34,225 nucleotides of DNA from Lactifluus volemus (Eukaryota > Basidiomycota > Agaricomycetes > Russulales > Russulaceae), in the NCBI GenBank assembly GCA_022376515.1, contig WTXI01000362.1, positions 1-34,225 of the forward strand, in the 5' to 3' direction. This document shows, in pieces, positions 22,197 to 32,209 of the stretch (positions are counted from its first letter, which is position 1; every line of letters starts with the position of its first letter). The notes below the pieces were generated by a model, which saw only the letters and a program-made list of their open reading frames with translations, did no database searches and was not told the DNA's origin. The position numbers were made by a program, and so were the translations under genes.

Positions 22197-23465
22197 ACGC
22201 GAACGCGTGAAGTCACGTTCTGAACTGTGTACGGCAGTGTCCGCAGTCAGCAATATCAATCGTTGATCACAGGATTTGTTCGCCCTTCTCTCTCCACAGT
22301 CCTTCGCGTAAAGGTTTGATAGACGACATTTACCACTTCTCAAATCAACGATGCGACGGCAGTCTCGTCATTCTCAGGACTTTACCGCGTTTACCCTACG
22401 TAACGTATGAGAAGCTCGCACATTCGAAGGGGGACCACTATCGCAAATGCACCTGAGCCAGGCCATTAGGTCCGTGTTCCTTGCCCTTCCTTCAATCACT
22501 TTCCTTCTTCCCGTCCCTGGCTCATCCCTTCTCTTCCTCAATTCAGAAAACATACTAGTGAACGTCCGTTCAGTTGCCACTGCGGAAAGAAATTCTCTCG
22601 TCTCGTCTCGACGACTTGCTCAAACCGTTCACGCCGATAAGCGGGAGGCCAATGAACGAATGATGAGAGAACTTTCTTCTCTCCACGCCACCATGGCCGC
22701 AGCCAACATGGCCAGTCAGTGGGGCATTCGACAACCTCTGCCTGTATCTGTCTCATTATAACCACAGAATCTATTTCGGATCCGTCCGCCGATCCTACTA
22801 CTCCCCTTCACCACTTGCACCAACAACCACAGTCTGCTGCTCCGGGTCCTAACAGTGGCGGTCCCATCGACGACCCTGGTCGTATCAAGCAGGAATCTCT
22901 TATTGGTCTCTCAACGTCCTGGCACGAGCACGAAGGCTCATATCCTTTACCACCCTCAGCATCCCTCCGCCACTTCTCGTGCATGGTATGTACAAGACGC
23001 GGCTCTCACTCTCGCCAGGCCACCAGTTATTCCTTTCGTAACCTCGGCCAGTCCTTTCTTGCCCCCTCCGCCGCATCACCTCCTTCGCCTGCATCCTCAA
23101 TCGCTCTGTCCGCCGTCACTCCATCCTCTTCCCCATCAACATACCAACCTCGCCCCGGCCAGTCCTTTCTCGCCTCAGGAGAGTTGATCTCCAATCCTCT
23201 TCTGCCTGACCAACGACCCGCGTCCCAAACTCAGATATCCGACCCAGTTCTAGTGGCAGCTGTCCGCCGAATGGATTTCGCGGATCTGCCGACTCATGCC
23301 CGATCACTCCCACCCCTCTCAGCTATCGTCTCCTCATCACTCACCCCATCCCAATGGGGGCCCATCCCCGCACAATCCGTTTTCCCATTCCCTCAGGCTC
23401 CGCCATTGTCCCGGCAAGACCGCCCACCGCTACACGTCCTGGCACAGCTCCCGCCTCGTACTACC
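22197..23465 (+). repeat. R1, unidentified interspersed repeat
   Basis: R1 matches R2 (26488-27526) from GCGAACGCGTGA to CAGCTCCCGCCTCGTACT in the same order. R1 carries about 140 bases (roughly 23020-23160) and about 50 bases (roughly 23310-23360) that R2 lacks; the first is bounded by two copies of CGGCCAGTCCTTTC, so R2 may have lost it by recombination between them. R1 in turn lacks some bases present in R2. No terminal inverted repeats, LTR pair or transposase was recognised. Confidence 0.7.
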
Positions 23466-23561
23466 CAGGATGCAAAAGCTACTAGTACAAATAGTTCACC
23501 GCCGAGAAGAGAGGGGCAGATTTCCTCGAGGGGTCTGGAGTTGATCGACAAACTTGCATGA
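22555..23561 (+). CDS. Unidentified Pro/Ser-rich reading frame in R1, probably broken
   Basis: Two overlapping frames suggest one older protein. The first (about 22555-22759) reads VRSVATAERN, then a heptad-like stretch MMRELSSLHATMAAANMASQ. The second (22719-23561, no ATG at its start) reads SDPSADPTTPLHHLHQQPQS and continues as Ser/Pro-rich sequence to QTQISDPVLVAAVRRMDFAD. Both are echoed in R2, where SDPSANPTTP follows the first part in one frame, but R2 has stops inside the first. A short coiled-coil followed by a disordered Pro/Ser region would fit a retroelement Gag N-terminus, but no Gag core, zinc knuckle or enzyme domain follows. Unassigned. Confidence 0.3.
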
Positions 23562-23762
23562 CCACCGTATAAGAGCCTTCCCATTCGTGTTTCGCACCAT
23601 TTTAATAGCAGAAAGCTGATCGTTAGTCAATTTGAGTTCGATGTACGTATGCAACTTGGAAAGAAAGAATAAGACTGTTATTATAATAATAGCCAACTAG
23701 ATATTGGATTGAAAGGATTCGTGATACTCATCTAAGCAAAAAAATATCATCTGTCAGTCATA

Positions 23763-25585
23763 CTCTTCTGTGTCAATGATGAACTCCCCATCCTCAATTG
23801 ATGACATGGATTTTCAACTTGTCAATTTCTTCTGTGAGCGATGCACAGTCGATAAGCAGATTGGTATCATGGATGTCACCATGAACGAGTCCTGCTTCGT
23901 GCAGTTTGTTGACAACCTCACTCAATCTATGTTGCACCTTGTCCTGTTGTTCGGCTGAGAGTACCATCCCAGAGAGGGGTTCATACTTCGACTCGTCCAT
24001 TACGACTGCACTCCAGCCACCAGGAAGCGAGACAAGCTGCCGAAGCCTGGGAGCAAGACCAAGATCTGCAAGATAGCGATGGAGACTCTCTGAATAACGT
24101 CTTGCTCTTGTGAACTTGACAATGAACTGATCGGTATAGGCGCTAGCAGTGAAGATGAGGTTTTTGTCATCGAGTCGCCTGTTGTATGTGTACGTTATCT
24201 CCTCTCCGGCGTCTTCGTAGGATTTCAGGTAGGGGAATCCAAGAGCTTTCTGCATCCAATAGTCGACCTGCATACAATCATCGACCTGCATTGGTCTTTC
24301 CAGTTCATTCTTCGCCATTACCTCGGCTTCGATGCTCATATATCGGGCTTCGATGTCCATCACCGTTTCCGTTAGCGCATCAAAACTGATGCAATCGCCT
24401 CCCTACCCTCTTCGTCCGTCCAGTGAATAGATAAATCGAATAAAGGGGTCAGAGCGTCGACCCTTATGCGATCCCCGTCCCATACGCAGCCATAAAATCC
24501 CATGTATGACCCTACAATCATCATAAGCCAGTGTGCAACCCAGAAATCACACATACTTGCCCATGTCAATAAAGAGAATGGTTGGGAAACCAATCCCATA
24601 CTTGCCATAGCAGTGAGAATGATGGAGGGCATGGAGGAGAAATCTCCCATAGTACAATATGGCCTGATTGAGTACATGTCCCGGCGAACCTATCTCAATC
24701 TTGCATCCTCGAATCGCAGCTGGCATGATCGTGACAGGGAGATTTCCGTCGGTCTCGTATTCAGTCCTGGGATAGTTTGAGCCAAAAACTCGAGGCCAGC
24801 ACCCATCGCAAGACATCCCCGATGGCTGCCCGTCGGTCAGTCTCCTCTGGATACCATTTACACACGGCTTCAACAAGATGGTCGAGGAGAGTGAGGGCAT
24901 TCTTAGAAGGGGGTGCCCTACAACCGGTCTTTGAAGCGTCCAAATGCTCCGTCAAGTAAGTCAATAGGAATCGTGTTCCGTTCAAACGGGCGATTCATTC
25001 CAATGCAGTGTTCTTCTCCTACTATGTTCGTGAACTCCACGGGAAAGCTTAGCGAGTAGGGTGATAGAGGTATTTCAAGTTCTTCGTTGAGGCGCACCAG
25101 ACCACCGATTCTACGAGGTTCTTCGCGGAATCACTTAGTCTATTGTTCAGATAGAGAATCGAGACCATTGCTCACTGGCACCTTCAGGCTTAAAGTCAAC
25201 AAAAATATGGAGATATCCCTGAGACGGTTTATCTGGCCACACCTCATAAATCTGTTCCCATACAGCACGTAACGCTTCTGTGTCCTCGGGCTGATATGTG
25301 CCAGCGCAAATGGAATCTCTGACAGTGTGGAGATTCACATTGACCTATGAGATTCCATCCAGATTTCTAATTAAATCAATGTCTACATTATAGAATTGTG
25401 ATATAGCGCACCTTCATGAGGATGAGGTCGTAATCCGTCACTATCATACCATGGAAAGGGGTGCACCGTTGATAGATTATTCCCCTCAAATCGTAAATAG
25501 ATAAAGTAGATGGGGCATTGATCAAGAAAGGTGACTTCTCTCCTTTGAGGAGACACCAGAATTCATAATTGACGTCGTTCGCCAT
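23763..25585 (-). pseudogene. CRN-1, Crinkler with kinase-like domain, broken
   Basis: Exon 1 is 25585-25412, exon 2 25344-25176, exon 3 25120-24561 and exon 4 24511 to about 23794. Introns 1-3 are 67, 55 and 49 nt, and intron 3 starts with GC (GCAAGT at 24560). Exon 1 encodes the Crinkler header (YEFWCLLKG near the start, DLILMK at the end). Exon 4 carries the kinase-like domain with HGDIHDTN. Compared with CRN-4 the frame is broken at least four times: one extra base near 24922 and single-base losses near 24811, 24767 and 24385. A short tandem duplication lies at 24262-24291. About 70 bases covering the FDWA motif are missing at the 3' end, although a DGEFI-type tail (to 23763) survives in another frame. 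Crinklers are cytoplasmic/nuclear effector-like proteins in oomycetes; the role in saprotrophic fungi is unsettled. Confidence 0.8.
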
Positions 25586-25710
25586 CGTAGTAAATGCAGA
25601 TGTCGTGTACAGGGTGTTTAGGTGAGCCGAAATGACGCACAATTCCACTTCGGTAGTACCCGATATTCTATCCACGCTTATCCAATCAGAGGATTTGATG
25701 CTCCACTTGA
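23792..25710 (-). repeat. Left arm of Crinkler inverted repeat
   Basis: This segment, read on the minus strand, aligns with 29990-31930 on the plus strand, including introns and about 120 bases upstream of the start codon. The similarity ends downstream close to the damaged kinase C-terminus. The arms are separated by about 4.3 kb containing R2, the Gag fragment, CRN-2 and CRN-3. Confidence 0.8.
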
Positions 25711-26456
25711 TTATGCTGGAAATGCCGACAGGTCGGCTTAAACCTTTGCTCGGAGGGGATGACACATCGTCACAAAGAGTATAATTTACAAGTACAGTAC
25801 AGTACAGGCAACAGTATAAACATTCCATGGGCTCACACAAAGACTTGCACAAAGATATATACCACACCAGATTGGCTTTAGAGCATATTCTTCAATTATC
25901 ACTACGCTAGCCAAGATTAGCAGTTGAGGTTTTCCTGATGTATCCTGATTCGGATGATCAGTTCCCGAGGGTTGGCTCTAGCGACGATAGTTGTTCTCGT
26001 TTATCAAGGAAAAGAGTGATTGGATCTGGTATTCTGGCATACGCAGCACTCTTGACAGAAACCGAACACGTGCCACTCGCTGACGATCTGTCTGATGCGC
26101 CCTATTGACCCTATGTCAGTCATCCTATAGGTTTTAGTGAAAAGTGGCAAGAAAAGTGGACTGCTATCCACTCATTTCCTGTCCATAATATAAGCTGAAA
26201 TAACTCTTCATAAGCGATCTGATACTTTGGACTTCTTCCACAGTGTATGGTCATCACGCACGATGGGATTTGTGGTATGCCCATTCAAGTTGAAAAACTA
26301 TCCATGTTGAACTGGACGGAGCCAGAAAATGCATTTACTGGAAATAACACACAAACAAACTTTGGACGTCCATTTACTTGAGCCTCAGGTTCTTCCATGC
26401 TTGCAGACGGTGTGCACGACTCGGACGGGGGATATGCGGTCTGTCCAGCGACCAAA
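25711..26456. other. Spacer between CRN-1 and R2
   Basis: The part next to CRN-1 continues its upstream region, and the CRN-3 and CRN-4 upstream regions share short blocks with it (for example GTCGGCTTAAACCTTTGCT). Beyond about 25870 no gene or repeat was recognised. Confidence 0.35.
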
Positions 26457-26490
26457 CTTGAAGCTTGAAGCTTGAAGCTTGAAGCTTGAG
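26457..26490. repeat. Short tandem repeat of CTTGAAG
   Basis: Four consecutive 7-base units CTTGAAG followed by a partial unit. It sits directly at the left border of R2 and is not present at the R1 border. Confidence 0.9.
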
Positions 26491-27526
26491 CGCGAACGCG
26501 TGAACGTCACGTTCTGGACTGCTGCGTAGTACGGCAGTGCCCGCAGTCAGCAAATACCAATCCCGTTGGTCACTGGATATTCCCAATGATTTCTCTCTCC
26601 CACCATCCTTCGCGGACGTTCACCGGCGTTTCCCCGTAACGTACGGGAAGCTCGGCACATCCGAAAACGGAGGACTACTATCGCAAATGCACCTGACCCA
26701 GGCACATTAGGTTCGTTTTCCTTGCCCTTCCTCCACATCACTTTCCTTCCTCCCGTCCCTGGCTCATCCCTTTCTCTTCCTCAATCCAGAAAACATGCTG
26801 GTGAACGTTCGTTCAGTTGCCACTGCGGATAGAAATTTTCTCGTCTCGACAACCTTCGTCGACTTGCTCAAACCGTTCACGCCGATAAGCGGGAGGCCAA
26901 TGAATGAATGATGAGAGAACTTTCTTCTCTCCATGCCACCATGGCCGCAGCCAACATGGCCAGTCAGTAGGGCATTCAACAACCTCCGCCTGTATCTGTC
27001 TCTATATCTACGGAACTTATTTCGGATCCGTCCGCCAACCCTACTACTCCCCATCACCACTTGCACCAACAACCACGGTCTGCTGCTCCGGGTCCTAACA
27101 GTGACGATCCCATTGGCGGCCCTGGTCGTATCAAGCATATATACAACTACCTCTCTCCTTGGTCTCAACGTCCTGGCATGAGCACCCGGTACGAAGGCGA
27201 CGCTGATACTTTTACCGCCCTCAGAATCCTTCCGCCACTTCTCGTGCATGGTATGTACAAGACGCGGATCCCTCCCACTCTCTCGCCTCAGGAGAGTTGA
27301 TCTCCAATCCTCTTCCGCCTGGCCAACGACGCCGGTCCCAAACTCAGATATCCGACCCAGTTCTAGTAGCAGCCGTCCGCCGACTGGATCTCGTGGATCT
27401 GCCGACTCATGCTCAATCACTCCCCATCCCCGCACAATCCGTTTTTCCCATTCCCTCAGGCCCCGCCATTGTCCCGGCAAGACCGCCCACCACTACACGT
27501 CCTGGCACAGCTCCCGCCTCGTACTG
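26488..27526 (+). repeat. R2, second copy of the R1 repeat
   Basis: Same order as R1 with the deletions noted there. The first frame (ATG near 26795, LVNVRSVATADRN) is interrupted by stops at positions where R1 is open (after REANE and after NMASQ). Sequence to the right continues beyond the R1 end: a Gly/Ser-rich frame 27297-27719 includes PVLVAAVRRLDLVDLP, conserved with R1, and GPPELARSLSGYGPAPDATG, which R1 lacks. R2 thus preserves a longer 3' part. Confidence 0.7.
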
Positions 27527-27719
27527 CCCCTCCCACTCATCCCTCGGCGGTATCGGTGGAGGATCTGGAGTTGTACTATCCTCAATAGCAACGCTAACAA
27601 ACTCCTACGGACCCCCAGAATTGGCCCGCTCATTGTCAGGATATGGCCCCGCCCCCGATGCAACTGGCACTTCAATCAGTGGTAACTCTCCCTTTTCTTT
27701 CCAGCAGCGGAGGGCATGA
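27297..27719 (+). CDS. Unidentified Ser/Pro/Gly-rich frame in R2
   Basis: A 140-codon open frame. Its first 45 codons match the R1 frame with mostly conservative changes (SQTQISDPVLVAAVRRLD against the same with MD), which supports this strand and frame as formerly coding. The rest has no counterpart in R1. No domain recognised and no promoter or splice signals assigned; probably a piece of a degenerate mobile-element or repeat gene. Confidence 0.25.
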   Translation: MISNPLPPGQRRRSQTQISDPVLVAAVRRLDLVDLPTHAQSLPIPAQSVFPIPSGPAIVPARPPTTTRPGTAPASYCPSHSSLGGIGGGSGVVLSSIATLTNSYGPPELARSLSGYGPAPDATGTSISGNSPFSFQQRRA

Positions 27720-28121
27720 GCATGGTGATATGAGCTTTGCGAAATAGTGGCGCAGGGGCAGTGACAGTGGGTGGAATGCGGACTTTGGTTGTTAGATTTG
27801 GCACTCATGGCAGGTGGTGATGTGCTGCTTGATGTCGCGGGTGGTAGTAGCGAAGATTGTCGAACTGCGCTGAGAAGGGGAATGACTAACTTAGCTGATG
27901 CCGGCATTGTCTGTGTCGCCTTCGACTGTCTTCGTTTCGGATTCCGCTCGCTGTCACGACGCAGATCATGACCAAGGGGCATCACGGTCTTGTAGGCGTT
28001 GCAGGGGCCGGTGAAATTGGGCATTAGCAAAGTAACCCCGGGCCACGGCATAAATGTCGTTGAAGTCATAAGGCTGGTGAGCTGGATGGCGGGGGTGCCT
28101 AGAAAATAGACGAGTGACTAG
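27720..28121. other. Spacer between R2 and Gag-like fragment
   Basis: A minus-strand frame (to 28069) is rich in Ser, Pro and His and could be the decayed C-terminal part of the Gag-like protein, but no zinc knuckle or other motif is visible. Confidence 0.3.
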
Positions 28122-28520
28122 TTAGCCACGATTGATTGAATGGAAGCCATGAAAGAACTCTGTGTTCTGGTTCCCATCTGAGATCTGTCGTTCCCTGAGA
28201 AGCGGGTTGCTGATAGCAAGGAAGCGTTGATAATACTGGATGAAATCCTGTTCATCGTGCAGCCGGGACTTAGAGGATTGCTCAACAAAGTCCCTGAGGA
28301 CCTGTCGTGTGTATCGTATAGTTTTCGAGAGCGATGCGGAACACCTTCCAGTTCTTGGTACTGTAACCTTTGAGGGTTGTCCAAAAGTCTCGTAAGGAGT
28401 ATGGGGCAGATTCTGCTCCATTGGACGATCCGTCCTACCTAAAACGTGCGGGCCACGTGCGGGCCACGGGAACTGGTCGTGGTCCTCCGTGTCAGACGGG
28501 GCATGGCCATTGGAACGCAT
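28122..28520 (-). pseudogene. Retrotransposon Gag-like fragment
   Basis: The minus-strand frame contains RYTRQVLRDFVEQSS, then HDEQDFIQYYQRFLAISNPL and RERQISDGNQNTEFFHGFH. This order (Arg-rich turn, helix, YYxxFLxISxPL, then a short helix ending in GFH) is the one I associate with Gag-like proteins of basidiomycete LTR retroelements. The N-terminal part before it is poorly conserved and a neighbouring frame also carries pieces (EGVPHRSRKLYDT), indicating a frameshift near 28330. No protease, reverse transcriptase or integrase is in the window, so this is a remnant. Confidence 0.5.
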
Positions 28521-28729
28521 CCGTTCGAATGCACCTTACTGACTCCCGGGCCGGGGTGCAGAAGAACAAACATCCGACTACACACCAGGAGAAGTCGACC
28601 ATGAGGTATGTGGGGCAGTCCGAGGCGTAATTAATAGGGGTCGGGGCGGGCGAGTTGCGTTGTATATTTCAGTTCACATGTATACAAAAGTTGACCAGTA
28701 GCCTATTCATCTTCTCCTCCTTGCGGTCA

Positions 28730-29421
28730 ATGTCATACAAGATCTGGTGCCTCGTAAAGGGACTGACGGAACCCCTCGCGATCAACACCCTACCCGAGAC
28801 AACAATCTTTGATCTGAGGGAGGAGATCCACAAACTGATCCCTTTTCATAAGGTGCCGGATCTGCCAGCCACGGCACAAGTGCTGGCGTTCGACCTTGCT
28901 CTATTCAAGGTGTGTTATATTATAGCGAGCCTATGAGGGTACTTACAGTCTCAGGTGCACAACGAGCACCTAGACACCATCAGAGATGCCATGCTTTCTG
29001 GGAGGTACCAGCCAGCACCTGAGGCTAGTACAAGGCTGAGAGAGGTTTGGTACTTGGTTTCGGAAATATGGCCAGAGATACCACCGATGAGAGATCTCCA
29101 TATTTTCATAGATTTTGATTTTCAAATCTCCGGTGCGTAAATGTCTCAATGCTATATTTTTGAGGGATACTTACTTCATTAGGCCGTAAGCGCATCCGCG
29201 AGGAAACTAGTGCCACTGTTGACGCTGAGGATCTGGCAATCAAGCGCTTTCGATCTGAAATCGAAAAGAAGGCGCCATCATACCTGGCTGAACCCTTACA
29301 ATTTGTGAAAATTGTCGGCAAAGAACGCTCAATTAATATGGACAGACCATTCGATCCAGGATCAACTCCAATAGAACTCTTGGACGATTCATTCGGAAAT
29401 CCGTCTCCATACAGCATCTAA
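28730..29421 (+). CDS. CRN-2, Crinkler header protein truncated by rearrangement (198 aa)
   Basis: Exons 28730-28909, 28955-29132 and 29183-29421 give 597 nt in one open frame. Introns are 45 and 50 nt, with the same positions and phases as in CRN-4. Exon 1 encodes the ubiquitin-like Crinkler header (YKIWCLVKGL; FDLREEIHKLI; DLALFK). Exon 2 has TIRDAMLSGRYQPAP and the IWPEIPP...LHIFIDF element. Exon 3 has basic KRIREE and then RPFDPGSTPIELLDDSFG, matching RPFERNTIPIDLLDGAFG of CRN-4. At about 29404 homology stops and the last codons, with the stop, come from antisense sequence of CRN-3. There is no kinase domain. It is the most diverged of the four copies, so it was not made by the recent inverted duplication. 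Expression is unknown. Confidence 0.7.
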
Positions 29422-29734
29422 CACATTGACGTCCTCAGGTTGATATGTACCGGCACAAATGGAATGTCTGACAGTGTGGAGATTCGCATTGACCTATGAA
29501 ATTCCACCCATATTTCTAATTAAATCAATGGCTACATTATAGAATTGTGATATAGCACACCTTCATGAGAATGAGGTCGATATCCATCACTAGCATACCA
29601 TGGAAAGGGGTGCACCGTTGATGGATTATTTCCCTCAACTTGAAAATAGATGCAGTAGATGGAGCGTCAATGGAAAAAGGTGACTTCTCTCCTTTGAGGA
29701 GACACCAGAATTCATACTTCATGTTGTTCGCCAT
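29406..29734 (-). pseudogene. CRN-3, Crinkler header fragment
   Basis: Exon 1 is 29734-29561 (58 codons: YEFWCLLKG, TPFHG, DLILMK). Intron 1 is 29560-29494 (67 nt, as in CRN-1 and CRN-4). Exon 2 starts at 29493 (VNANLHTVR, then QPED) and fades at about 29406, where it meets the reversed end of CRN-2. Everything after that is missing. Exon 1 has no stop and differs from CRN-4 at several residues (for example KYEF for NYEF), so the copy is older than a simple recent duplication. It faces CRN-4 head to head. Confidence 0.75.
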
Positions 29735-30110
29735 CGTAGTAGATGCAGATGTCGTGTACTACAGAGCGTTTGTTCGGGCCGAATGACGCCACGATTCCAC
29801 TTTGGCAGTCCCCGATATGCTATCCAATCAGAGAATTTGGTGCTCCACAGTGTCGGCTTAAACCTTTGCTGGTATATAATATACTAGAAATATCGATGAT
29901 GTCGGCCTCAACCTTGCTTGCAGTTGCACGGAGCAGTGAAAGTTACGTGATTTTCTACTACTTTAAATCATCACTGGTTGCACATACCCGGAACAGGAAA
30001 TCCTTTGATTGGATAAGCGTGGATAGGGAATATCGGGTACTGCCGAAGTGGAATTGTGCGTCATTTCGGCTCACCCAAACACCCTGTACAAGACATCTGC
30101 ATCTACTACG
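29735..30110. promoter_or_regulatory. Shared spacer between divergent CRN-3 and CRN-4
   Basis: The 376 bases separate two start codons that point away from each other. The halves next to each ATG are related in inverted orientation (each contains ATCTACTACGATGGCGAAC-like sequence at the start and GATTGGAT or CCAATCAGAGAATTTG blocks further out). An AT-rich GTATATAATATAC lies at 29871-29883, near the middle, and could serve either direction. Promoter activity is inferred from position only. Confidence 0.4.
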
Positions 30111-31930
30111 ATGGCGAACGACGTCAATTATGAATTCTGGTGTCTCCTCAAAGGAGAGAAGTCACCTTTCTTGATCAATGCCCCATCTACTTTATCTATT
30201 TACGATTTGAAGGGAATAATCTATCAACGGTGCACCCCTTTCCATGGTATGATAGTGACAGATTACGACCTCACCCTCATGAAGGTGCGCTATATCACAA
30301 TTCTATAATGTAGACATTGATTTAATTAGAAATCTGGATGGAATCTCATAGGTCAATGTGAATCTCCACACTGTCAGAGATTCCATTTGCGCTGGCACAT
30401 ATCAGCCCGAGGACACCGAAGCGTTACGTGCTGTATGGGAACAGATTTATGAGGTGTGGCCAGATAAACCGTCTCAGGGATATCTCCATATTTTTGTTGA
30501 CTTTGGGCCTGAAGTTGCCAGTGAGTAATGGTCTCGATTCTCTATCTGAACAATAGACTAAGTGATTCCGCGAAGAACCTTGTAGAAACCGTGGTCTGTT
30601 GCGCCTCAACGAAGAAATTGAAATGCCGCTATCACCCTTCTCGCTAAGCTTTCCCGTGGAGTTCACGAACCTAGTAGGAGAAGAACACTGCATTGGAATG
30701 AATCGCCCGTTTGAACGGAACACGATTCCTATTGACTTGCTTGACGGAGCATTTGGACGCTTCAAAGACCGGTGTAGGGCACCCCCTTCTAAGAATGCCC
30801 TCACTCTCCTCGACCATCTTGTCGAAGCCGTGTGTAAATGGTATCCAGAGGAGACTGACCGACGGACAGCAATTCAGGATGTCTTTGCGACGGGTGCTGG
30901 CCTCGAGTTTTTGCCTCAAACTATCCCAGGGACTGAATACGAGACCGACGGAAATCTCCCTGTCACGATCATGCCAGCTGCTATTCGAGGATGCAAATTT
31001 GAGATCGGTTCGCCGGGACATGTACTCAATCAGGCCATATTGTACTATGGGAGATTTCTCCTCCGTGCCCTCCATCATCCTCACTGCTACCGCAAGTATG
31101 GGATTGGTTTCCCAACCATTCTCTTTATTGACATGGGCAAGTATGTGTGATTTCTGGGTTGCTCACTGGCTCATGATGATTGTAGGGTCATACATGGGAT
31201 TTTATGGCTGCGTATGGGACGGGGATCGCATAAGGGTCGACGCTCTGACCCCTTTATTCGATTTATCTATTCACTGGACGGACGAAGAGGGTAGGGAGGC
31301 GATTGCATCCAGTTTGGATGCGCTAATGGAAACGGTGATGGACATCGAAGCCCGATATATCAGCATTGAAGCTGAGGTAATGGCAGAGAATGAACTGGAA
31401 AGACCAATTCAGGTCGACTATTGGATGCAGAAAGCTCTTGGATTCCCCTACCTGAAATGCTACGAAGACGCCGGAGAGGAGATAACGTACACATACAACA
31501 GGCGACTCGATGACAGAAACCTCGTCTTCACTGCCAGCACCTATACCGATCAGTTCATTGTCAAGTTCACAAGAGCAAGACATTACTCAGAGATTGCGCA
31601 TCGCTATCTTGCAGATCTTGGTCTTGCTCCCAGGCTTCGGCAGCTTGTCTCGCTTCCTGGTGGTTGGAGTGCGGTCGTGATGGACGAGTCGAAGTATGAA
31701 CCCCTCTCTGGGATGGTACTCTCAGCCGAACAACAGGACAAGGTGCGACATAGATTGAGTGAGGTCGTCAATAAACTGCACGAAGCAGGACTCATTCATG
31801 GTGATATCCATGATACTGATCTGCTCATCGACCGTGCATCGCTCACAGAAGGAATTGACAAGTTGAAAATCCACGTCATCGGTTTTGACTGGGCACCAGG
31901 ACCAGTCCGACAAGCCAAATAACCGACGGG
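29990..31930 (+). repeat. Right arm of Crinkler inverted repeat
   Basis: Pairs with 23792-25710. Introns are as similar as exons, which points to a recent copy. The downstream edge lies inside the kinase 3' end, so CRN-1 and CRN-4 have different sequence after the shared GATGGGGAGTTCAT. Confidence 0.8.
30111..31922 (+). CDS. CRN-4, Crinkler with C-terminal kinase-like domain (546 aa)
   Basis: Exons 30111-30284, 30352-30520, 30576-31136 and 31186-31922 total 1641 nt. Residues 1-58 form the Crinkler header (FWCLLKGEKSPF, DLTLMK). Residues 59-114 hold TVRDSICAGTYQPED and WPDKPSQGYLHIFVDF. The middle part (115-300) is linker sequence with the PFERNTIPIDLLDG element. Residues about 395-546 are kinase-like: candidate beta-3 lysine K428 in IVKF, catalytic loop HGD at 506-508 and FDWA (DFG-like) at 535-538. 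The loop residue normally Asn is Asp (D513); CRN-1 has Asn there. Intron 2 ends in AAG. Intron 3 is a 49-nt GC-AG intron whose removal joins DMG to SYMGFYGCVW. The frame ends soon after FDWA, while tail-like sequence follows in other frames, so the C-terminus is probably cut short. Phosphotransfer is therefore doubtful. Confidence 0.8.
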
Positions 31931-32209
31931 GGTAACGTAAGGCGACCAAGTGGAGTTCAGATGGGGAGTTCATTACCGAAGGCTTTTGGATATCGGCCAC
32001 TTTAGATCATTATGCACACCTATGACGTTATGACTAAATTATATCACACCGAATCGTTACTCCTTAAGGCACACAAAAAGTACTGTACTAGAACAGGTAG
32101 CGCATAGGGCATAGGGAACCGGGTCTTTACCTTGCTGTAGATAACCCAAATCACAAGATATCTATAAATCGAGTCACGTCGAAACGAGATAGGAGCGGAA
32201 AGAGCCGCA
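31923..32209. other. Spacer between convergent CRN-4 and copy H
   Basis: The first 80 bases hold the degraded kinase tail of CRN-4 in other frames (RRPSGVQ and DGEFITEGFW). The rest shows no gene. Both neighbours end here, so 3' processing signals are expected, but none was pinned down. Confidence 0.5.

Noticed and set aside
26764..27480. Long minus-strand frame of 238 codons over R2
   Set aside because: It is antisense to the frame conserved between R1 and R2; the counterpart in R1 is interrupted and its composition is that of reversed Pro/Ser codons.
22197..28520. A complete LTR retrotransposon spanning R1 to the Gag fragment
   Set aside because: R1 and R2 are too far apart in structure to be LTRs, contain reading frames, and no reverse transcriptase, RNase H, integrase or protease lies between or near them.
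30711..31922. Unspliced 403-codon frame as the true CRN-4 protein
   Set aside because: Its first half is out of frame with the conserved Crinkler linker. The spliced model with a GC-AG intron joins conserved segments on both sides and is matched in CRN-1.
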